Below, piece after piece: positions 58,040-64,000 of a stretch of DNA of 64,000 bases. Under the pieces are notes generated by a model, which ran no database searches, was not told the origin of the DNA, and saw nothing but the letters and a program-made list of their open reading frames with translations. This DNA comes from Polyangium mundeleinium. GTDB taxonomy: Bacteria > Myxococcota_A > Polyangia > Polyangiales > Polyangiaceae. The stretch's first letter is position 1, and every line of letters begins with the position of its first letter. The stretch is from NCBI RefSeq assembly GCF_028369105.1, contig NZ_JAQNDO010000001.1, positions 3,743,501 to 3,807,500 of the forward strand, given 5' to 3'. The position numbers and the translations under genes are program-made.

Positions 58040-60135
58040 GCGCGCGCCGCGACCGAGGACAAGACGCGTTCGAGCTCGGTCGGATCGATCGGCTTCGTCA
58101 TGTGCAGATCGAAGCCTGCTTCCCGCGCGCGGCGGCGATCCTCCGCGTGGCCGTACCCCGTCTGCGCAATGAGGTATGCCCGCGCCGTCGCCGGATCGGC
58201 CCGGAGCGCCCGCGCCAGCGCATAGCCGTCCATCCCCGGCAAACCGAGGTCGCAGAGCACGACGTCCGGCGCGAGCTTGCGTCCCGCGTCGAGCCCCGAA
58301 GGACCGGTATACGCGACCTCGGCGCGATACCCGAGGAGGACGAGCAATTCCTTGAGGATGTCCGCCGTGTCGCGGTTGTCCTCGACCACGAGCACCCGCA
58401 AGGCCTCCTCCCGCGCAGGGGAGACGGGCCGGGCGGGCTCCGTTTGTCTGGTGAAACGATCTGGCGCGGACGAGAGAGGCAGCCGCACGCGGAAGGTCGA
58501 TCCGCGTCCCGGACCCTCGCTGTACGCCTCGACGGATCCGCCGTGCAAGGTGATCAGGCTCCGCACCAGGGAGAGCCCGAGGCCGAGGCCACCCCGCTTT
58601 CGATCGAGGCTGCTATCGGCCTGGCTGAAGGTTTCGAAGACGCGCGGGATCATCGAGGGCTCCATGCCGATCCCCGAATCCTGCACCACGATCGTCGCGC
58701 TGTTCGTCGCGGGATCCGTGACGAGGCAAGCATGCACCTGTCCGCCCGCATCCGTGAATTTGAGCGCGTTGTGCAGGAGATTGCCGATGACCTGTGCCAG
58801 GCGGGTGGGATCCCCGAGGGTCCACACCGGCTCGTCCGGCAGGGCGACGTGAAGCTCGATGCCATTGCCCCGGAACGCCGGCCCATAATCGTCGGCCACC
58901 TGGCGGACGATCCGCGCGAGGCTGCAAGGCTCCTTGCGCAGCTCGATCTTGCCGCGGGCCACGCGCGAGACGTCGAGCAGATCGTCGATCATCCGGGCCA
59001 TGTGCGTCACCTGGCGCTGGATCATCTCGCGCGTGCGCACGACGTCCGGCGCGTCGCCCCCCGTGATGTCGAGGACCTGAATGGCCGTACGAATCGGGGC
59101 GAGGGGATTGCGCAATTCGTGGGCGAGCATCACGAGGAACTCGTCCTTGCGGCGATCGGCCTCGCGGAGGGCCTGCTCGCTCTCGCGGAGGGCCTGCTCG
59201 GCGCGCTTTCGCTCCGTGACCTCCTGCACCACCACGTTGATGCCGAGCAGCGTCGACGCCTCGTCGTGCACGGGGTGGACACTGACCAGCCAATGCCGAT
59301 CGCCCTCGGGCCGCGCATGGCGGAGCTCGCAATTCGTGACGGCCCGCCCCGATTCGAGGACCCGCTGGCAGAGCTCCTTGAACGGGGTGGCGTCTGGAAT
59401 GAATTCCCCGAGCGTGCGGCCGAGGTGCTCGGAGATGGGCCGGCCCGTGATGCGCGCCAGCGTCTCGTTGACGTGCACGTACCGGAGATTCCGATCGAGA
59501 AAGCAGAGGCCCACCGGGGCGGTCGAATAAACGTTTTGCAGGAGCGCGAGATGGCGCTGCGCGGCCTCTTCGCTCGTCCGCAAGCTCCGGACCAGGCGAT
59601 TGCGTTCGAGCACCGCCGCGACCTGGTCGCTGAGCATCTGCATGAGCTGGAGATCGTCGGCGCGGAGGTGCGGGCGTTTCGTGGTGGCGAATGCCAGGGT
59701 GCCGAGCAGGCGGCCGTGCACCATGAGCGGATATCCCGCATAAGCCTGCACGCCCGCCTTTTTCAGGTCCACCCCGGGATCGAGGTTCGAACGCTGGAGG
59801 TCCAAGGCGATGAGGGGTTTGCGGGTCGCGGCGACGGTCCCGCACAGGTACTGGCCGAACGCGATCTGTCGATATTTGAGCCTGTCCTCCGGCGAGATCC
59901 CCCCGGCCGACGCGAGGACGAGGGTGTCTGGCGCTTCGCCGACCAGGAAATTGAAGTAAAGTTCGACGCCGAGGTCGTTCGCCAGCTCCTCGAAGAGCGA
60001 TCCGAGCAGGTGCGACGGCTCGTCGCAGAGGACCAGCCGACTCGCCGCTTTTGCCAGAATATGCAGATGCGTGTGCTCGGCACGCGCGTGCCTGGACGTC
60101 TCGGCGGCAAGGGCGAATTTCCGGTGATGCGGCAA
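58036..60135 (-). CDS. Hybrid histidine kinase (GAF-PAS-HisKA-HATPase-REC)
   Basis: The 699-aa protein reads GAF (about 30-180), PAS (about 195-310, VGLCFLDRNLRYVHVNETLA), HisKA with phospho-accepting His339 in DEFLVMLAHELRNPLAPIRT, HATPase (NLLHNALKFTDAGG and GGLGLGLSLV), and a C-terminal receiver (RVLVVEDNRDTADILK with Asp in LCDLGLPGMDG). No transmembrane helix is seen, so sensing is cytosolic. The start is TTG 60135; no ATG precedes the GAF domain. Its stop overlaps the preceding plus-strand gene by 3 bases (58036-58039). Confidence 0.93.
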   Translation of the reverse strand: MPHHRKFALAAETSRHARAEHTHLHILAKAASRLVLCDEPSHLLGSLFEELANDLGVELYFNFLVGEAPDTLVLASAGGISPEDRLKYRQIAFGQYLCGTVAATRKPLIALDLQRSNLDPGVDLKKAGVQAYAGYPLMVHGRLLGTLAFATTKRPHLRADDLQLMQMLSDQVAAVLERNRLVRSLRTSEEAAQRHLALLQNVYSTAPVGLCFLDRNLRYVHVNETLARITGRPISEHLGRTLGEFIPDATPFKELCQRVLESGRAVTNCELRHARPEGDRHWLVSVHPVHDEASTLLGINVVVQEVTERKRAEQALRESEQALREADRRKDEFLVMLAHELRNPLAPIRTAIQVLDITGGDAPDVVRTREMIQRQVTHMARMIDDLLDVSRVARGKIELRKEPCSLARIVRQVADDYGPAFRGNGIELHVALPDEPVWTLGDPTRLAQVIGNLLHNALKFTDAGGQVHACLVTDPATNSATIVVQDSGIGMEPSMIPRVFETFSQADSSLDRKRGGLGLGLSLVRSLITLHGGSVEAYSEGPGRGSTFRVRLPLSSAPDRFTRQTEPARPVSPAREEALRVLVVEDNRDTADILKELLVLLGYRAEVAYTGPSGLDAGRKLAPDVVLCDLGLPGMDGYALARALRADPATARAYLIAQTGYGHAEDRRRAREAGFDLHMTKPIDPTELERVLSSVAARA

Positions 60136-60305
60136 TTGAACCGATCAGGCGGCGCCGAGGGCTCCCTCGGTACGGTCCCGTTCCCTGTACCGTCGAGTGT
60201 ACTGCGGAGCAGGCGCGACGCCACGTCGACGCACGCAGGAGCCGAAGCGGAGCCGTGGATACGACCGCCCTTCGTGAGATTCTTCGTTCGGCAGGCTTTC
60301 GGCTT

Positions 60306-61463
60306 TTAGATGTCTTTGCAGCAGCGGAAGCCGAGGTGATAGTTCGCGTGACTATTCTCGCTACCGAGGCGCGTCTCGTGCCAGCTCGGCGCGCGCCAGC
60401 GGCAATCGTCCTCGTGTGCCTCGATCGTGGCGAACACGAACCAGCTCCCCTTCATTTCGGTGAAGCCGAGCCCGCCGCTCGCGGCGAGCTCCTCGGGCAA
60501 CGTGGGCAGGTTCATGTGCTCCGCGGCATTGCCGTGCATGTCGAAGACCCCGAGCGGGCTCTGGCAAGCCGGGAAGGCGCCGGCGGGATAGGTGTTCGAA
60601 CCACACTGGTCGTAGCCGCCGCCCGGACAACCGGAGGTGCGGCTGCTCGACGTGCCGCAGAGGGCGTGGTTTCGGGCGGCGCCGTAGGCCCACACTTTTT
60701 CGCGTTTGTAGTTGTGGTACCAGGTCGCCTCGGCGCGTGGTCGCCCCCATTCGTATTCGGCCTCCGGCGTTCGGACTGCGCCCGCGCAGGCGCCCTCCCA
60801 TTCGTGCGTGTCGCAGATGCGCTTGCCGACGGCCCGGCAGAGCGCAGCCGCCTCGTTCGCACGCACGTGCACGACGGGGTATTCACAAGGCAGGTTCGGG
60901 AATTCGAGCTGGTCGATGCAGACCCGCGCGCTTTCCGCAGTTTGGCCGGACGAAGGATCGTAGAGCGGCACCATGGAAGGCGCCCCGCAGGCGGCCACGT
61001 TCGTCTCCGTGACGCCGGCCTCGAGGCGGACGCGCCGGCACTCCGAGCGCGACATCGGGTGGCGCGAGATCGCAGGGTTGCCCTGGCCGAGCACGGACGA
61101 GGCGTCGAAGACCGCGCGGACGGCGTCTATCTGCATTTCCGACAAACGGAGGCCGGCGCGCATGCGGTCGAGCAAGCGCGCGCGTTGTTCGTCGAGCGTC
61201 TCGGGCTCCCGGTCGAGATCGTCCGAGGCGAGCGTGCGGGGCGGCGGAGGCGCGGGGACGCGCGTCGCGAGCCGGCGTGCTTCAAGGCGCCGTTGCGGCG
61301 GGAGGGTGACGGAGAGGACGAGCGTCACGGCGGTGCCGAGCGCGAGGAGGACGAGCGCCGCCTCGCTCAGCGCTCGCCGCCCGAGGCGCGGCGCTCGCGG
61401 AGCCTCGACGAGCGTCGAGGCGAGCGGCGGCACGGAGTCGGGGCGGGGAGGATCGAGGGGCAT
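60306..61463 (-). CDS. SUMF1/FGE-like membrane-anchored protein
   Basis: The 385-aa protein has one N-terminal membrane helix (ALSEAALVLLALGTAVTLVL), a linker, and a C-terminal SUMF1 domain from about residue 175. Signature pieces are NEAAALCRAVGKRICDTHEW, GVFDMHGNAAEHMNLP and the end NYHLGFRCCKDI. As with the copy at 32353-33108, the chain ends just after FRCC, so the catalytic Cys pair is uncertain. It is on the same strand as the hydrolase upstream. Confidence 0.85.
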   Translation of the reverse strand: MPLDPPRPDSVPPLASTLVEAPRAPRLGRRALSEAALVLLALGTAVTLVLSVTLPPQRRLEARRLATRVPAPPPPRTLASDDLDREPETLDEQRARLLDRMRAGLRLSEMQIDAVRAVFDASSVLGQGNPAISRHPMSRSECRRVRLEAGVTETNVAACGAPSMVPLYDPSSGQTAESARVCIDQLEFPNLPCEYPVVHVRANEAAALCRAVGKRICDTHEWEGACAGAVRTPEAEYEWGRPRAEATWYHNYKREKVWAYGAARNHALCGTSSSRTSGCPGGGYDQCGSNTYPAGAFPACQSPLGVFDMHGNAAEHMNLPTLPEELAASGGLGFTEMKGSWFVFATIEAHEDDCRWRAPSWHETRLGSENSHANYHLGFRCCKDI

Positions 61464-61522
61464 CGAGGATCGCGCCGCTCATTGTGTCCTCGCCCTCGCC
61501 GCGTGGCCAAGAGAGCGGCGGC

Positions 61523-62290
61523 CTAGCCGCGCGGGCGGACCGGATTTCGTAACGTCCCCACGCCTTCGACCTCAACCTCCACGACGTCGCCGGCCACGAT
61601 CGGACCCACGCCGTGCGGCGTCCCGGTCGCGATGAGATCCCCGGGTTCGAGCGTCATGACGCCGCTGATGTACGCGATGAGCCGCGCGATCGAGAAGAGC
61701 ATGTCGCGCGTGTTCCCATCCTGCCGGATCTCCCCGTTCACGCGGCAACGCACGGCGAGCGCGCTCGGATCGATCCCGGTGACGAGGAGCGGGCCCGTGG
61801 GGCAGAAGGTGTCGAAGCCCTTCGCCCGCGTCCACTGGCCATCTTTCTTCTGCAGATCCCGCGCCGTGACGTCGTCGACGCACGTGTACCCGAAGATGAA
61901 GTCGAGCGCGCGCTCCTCCGAGACGCGACGGCAACGCGCGCCGATCACCACGCCGAGCTCGGCCTCGTGATCGACACGGCTGCTTTCCTCGGGAAGCTCG
62001 ATCGTCTCGTCTGCGGCGACGATCGACGACGGCGGTTTGAAGAAGAGGAGCGGCTCGGCCGGGACGTCGTTGCCTAGCTCGGCGGCGTGCGCGCGGTAGT
62101 TCCGACCCACACACACGATCTTGGTGGGTGTGACCGGCGCGAGCAGGCGCGCGCCGGCGAGCGGCACCTCCTCGCCCGTCTCGGATGTTCGTTCCCAGGG
62201 CGCGCCTGCGAGCAAGCGGAGTCTGTCCCCGTCGAGACGCGCGAAAGCCGCGCGCCCCTCGCCTCGATCGATGCGTGCGAACGTGGTCAT
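61523..62290 (-). CDS. FAH-family hydrolase/isomerase
   Basis: The 255-aa protein belongs to the fumarylacetoacetate hydrolase family. Core blocks are [43 protein letters not shown] (metal ligands), [15 protein letters not shown] and TGTPHGVG. Such enzymes cleave or isomerise diketo acids in aromatic breakdown; the exact substrate is unknown. ATG 62290 was chosen because the frame further upstream lacks coding character. It is monocistronic or heads a short unit with the SUMF1-like gene, 59 bases downstream. Confidence 0.92.
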   Translation of the reverse strand: MTTFARIDRGEGRAAFARLDGDRLRLLAGAPWERTSETGEEVPLAGARLLAPVTPTKIVCVGRNYRAHAAELGNDVPAEPLLFFKPPSSIVAADETIELPEESSRVDHEAELGVVIGARCRRVSEERALDFIFGYTCVDDVTARDLQKKDGQWTRAKGFDTFCPTGPLLVTGIDPSALAVRCRVNGEIRQDGNTRDMLFSIARLIAYISGVMTLEPGDLIATGTPHGVGPIVAGDVVEVEVEGVGTLRNPVRPRG

Positions 62291-62480
62291 CGTGCTTCCG
62301 CCGAGCGTAGCATGCGGGTCCTCGCGTTCGGCGCAGCGCTCGCGGGATCCACGCCCGTCCGGGCTGATGTCGTGGTCGATCGGATCGTCGCCGAGGCCCG
62401 CATGTACCGGGATCTCGTGGACCGTCTCATCGAGGAGCGGCTGAGCGGCGCTCGCGCTCGTGCAGCGGGGCTTCGCTACC

Positions 62481-64000
62481 ATGCGGGCCATGCGCAAGCG
62501 CCATGCCTCTCTCGCTTTCTTCTCGATCTTCCTCGCCGCTGCCGTCGCGGACGCGGCCGACATCGACGCGGATCCGTCGAACTACCGTGATCTCCTGGAC
62601 ACGTTGAAGCCTGGCGACACGCTCGTCCTCGCCCCGGGCACGTACACGCAGGGCCTGCCGATAACGAACCTGAACGGCACCGACGACGCGTGGATCACCG
62701 TCCGCGGCCCCGCCTCCGGCGCGCCGGCGATCTTCGAGGGCGACGCCTGCTGCAACACCGTCGAGCTCGTGAACGCCTCGTACGTCGCGATCGAGAACCT
62801 CACCGTCGACGGCAAGGGCATCCCCGGCGTGTTCAGCGTCAGCGCCAAGAACGGCACGAACAACGTCGTCCATCACGTGCGCATCGAGGGCTGCACCTTC
62901 GTCGGCCAGAGCGGCTCGCAGCAGACCGTGGCCATCTCCACGAAGACCCCGACCTACGGCTGGATCGTGCGCCGCAACGTCATCGACGGCGCCGGCACGG
63001 GCATGTACTTCGGCAACTCGAACTACGCCGATCCCTTCGTGGGCGCCGTCATCGAGTACAACCTCGTCAAGCGCACGATCGGCTACGGCATCCAGATCAA
63101 GAACCAGAACGATTGGCCTGCGCACACCGCGCTCCCGAACATCGACGCGCCACGCACGATCCTTCGGCACAACGTCTTCCTCGAGGACGACCAACCGAGC
63201 CCGGACGGCGCGCGGCCGAACCTGTTCGTCGGCGGCCCGCCTCCGAGCGGACCGGGCGCAGGCGCGCTCACGGAGATCTACGGCAACGTCTTCGTGCACA
63301 ACACGAGCGAGTCGCTCCTGCAGGCGACCGGCCGCGTCTCCGTGCACGACAACCTCTTCGTCGACGTCGCAGACACGGCCCTTCGGCTCACGACGCACGA
63401 CGGCTTCCCGCTCCTCTACGCGCGCGTCTACGACAACACGTTCTACGCGGCGAAGCGCGCCGTCGTCTTTGGCAGCGAGGCGACCGAGGGGGATCTCGTC
63501 GCGGGCAACCTCGTGTTCGCGGACGAGGCCGTCTCCGGGCCGAGCACGGGCACGGGCTCGAACCTCGTCGACGTCGCAGCGAACGCAGCGAACTACGTGC
63601 AGAAGCCGTCGCTCGTCCTCGGCGACATGGACTTCTACCCGCTGCCCGGCAAGGCCGAGACGAGCCCGCTCGACACGTCCGCGTTCGTGGACGACCCCGA
63701 GCACGCGTGCGACTTCAACGGCAGCCCTCGCAAGGACTTCGCTTTCCGCGGCGCGTACGCGGGGGCGGGCGCGAACCCCGGATGGAAGCCGGCCGAGGCC
63801 ATCAAGCCGACCATCGTCTGCGGAGGCGGGAGCGGAGGTGTAGGCGGGAGCGGAGGTGTAGGCGGAAGCGGAAGCGCGAGCGGAGGTGCGGACGGGAGCG
63901 GAGACGCGGTGGACGTCGAAGGCTGCGGATGCCGTTGGGGCACGAACGAGCCGACGAGTCATGCTGCATCGGCATTGCTCGGCCTACTCTTGATCCTCGG
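62481..64000 (+). CDS. Secreted beta-helix protein with MYXO-CTERM tail (partial at 3' end)
   Basis: The frame is open to the window edge (506 codons seen). A signal peptide ([24 protein letters not shown]) precedes a right-handed parallel beta-helix of PbH1 repeats ([60 protein letters not shown]), like polysaccharide lyases. The C-terminal region has a Gly-Ser-rich spacer, then VEGCGCRWG and a hydrophobic stretch ([11 protein letters not shown]): the layout of a MYXO-CTERM sorting tag, missing only its Arg cluster past the edge. ATG 62490 is a possible alternative start. It is probably surface-exposed and acts on or binds polysaccharide. Confidence 0.88.
   Translation, partial: MRAMRKRHASLAFFSIFLAAAVADAADIDADPSNYRDLLDTLKPGDTLVLAPGTYTQGLPITNLNGTDDAWITVRGPASGAPAIFEGDACCNTVELVNASYVAIENLTVDGKGIPGVFSVSAKNGTNNVVHHVRIEGCTFVGQSGSQQTVAISTKTPTYGWIVRRNVIDGAGTGMYFGNSNYADPFVGAVIEYNLVKRTIGYGIQIKNQNDWPAHTALPNIDAPRTILRHNVFLEDDQPSPDGARPNLFVGGPPPSGPGAGALTEIYGNVFVHNTSESLLQATGRVSVHDNLFVDVADTALRLTTHDGFPLLYARVYDNTFYAAKRAVVFGSEATEGDLVAGNLVFADEAVSGPSTGTGSNLVDVAANAANYVQKPSLVLGDMDFYPLPGKAETSPLDTSAFVDDPEHACDFNGSPRKDFAFRGAYAGAGANPGWKPAEAIKPTIVCGGGSGGVGGSGGVGGSGSASGGADGSGDAVDVEGCGCRWGTNEPTSHAASALLGLLLIL

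Noticed and set aside
62311..62590. Small exported protein starting [12 protein letters not shown]
   Set aside because: The frame continues into Arg-rich sequence out of frame with the beta-helix gene that starts at 62481, so only the first part would be plausible. Its composition then fails.

Overview
The window is high-GC, densely packed chromosomal DNA that looks myxobacterial (Polyangiales/Sorangium-like Deltaproteobacteria). The pointers are many Sec lipoproteins with Gly/Ser-rich linkers and Cys-rich tails, a MopE-like metal-binding repeat, an AgmX/PglI-type domain, a Ser/Thr kinase with an N-terminal CPxC...CPxDG ribbon, a huge TPR protein, and a MYXO-CTERM-like tail at the right edge. 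No phage, insertion sequence, CRISPR array or rRNA was seen. Family assignments come from reading motifs by eye; no database search was run.

Layout. 0-12 kb: tRNA-Leu(CAG), a lipoprotein, a P-loop-degenerate ATPase, a thioredoxin-like membrane protein, and a kinase/giant TPR pair with overlapping genes. 10.8-15.5 kb: a phospholipid-type acyltransferase divergent from an atypical SDR, then a CBM9/DUF5916-type outer-membrane protein, ending in a 300-bp nested inverted repeat. 15.8-20.1 kb: a minus-strand run of a lipoprotein, a selenoprotein W-like gene read through an in-frame UGA, an AgmX-like protein and a second acyltransferase. 20.2-24.8 kb: lipoproteins, a 43-bp tandem array, a DUF192 protein, a cyclophilin and a MopE-like protein. 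24.8-32.2 kb (minus): HMG-CoA lyase, PurF, a triheme cytochrome lipoprotein, a cAMP-binding-domain protein, a TonB/ExbD/ExbB set and TruD. 32.3-38.4 kb: an FGE-like protein, a HAD 5'-nucleotidase, and a diiron ferritin-like gene coupled to an ABC exporter pair, followed by a second 41-43-bp tandem array and gene remnants.

38.4-50 kb: a secreted conserved protein, a MoaD-like/aldehyde-ferredoxin-oxidoreductase/GH13 operon, a chalcone-isomerase-like protein, an aminotransferase/flavin monooxygenase/Rieske operon, and a VWA lipoprotein. 50-64 kb: a PDZ-alpha/beta-hydrolase fusion, a radical SAM/SPASM enzyme divergent from two small zinc-ribbon proteins (one with an AYGVPP motif and Gly-rich tail), an ECF sigma/anti-sigma-like/surface-repeat operon, a hybrid histidine kinase, an FGE-like protein, an FAH-family hydrolase, and a beta-helix protein cut by the window edge.

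The strongest non-routine result is the selenoprotein gene at 17503-17733 (minus): CHVU redox motif, strong ribosome-binding site, SelW-family sequence on both sides of the UGA, and a hairpin starting at the UGA. The most speculative candidate system is the radical SAM/SPASM gene with its divergent small Gly-rich zinc-ribbon protein.
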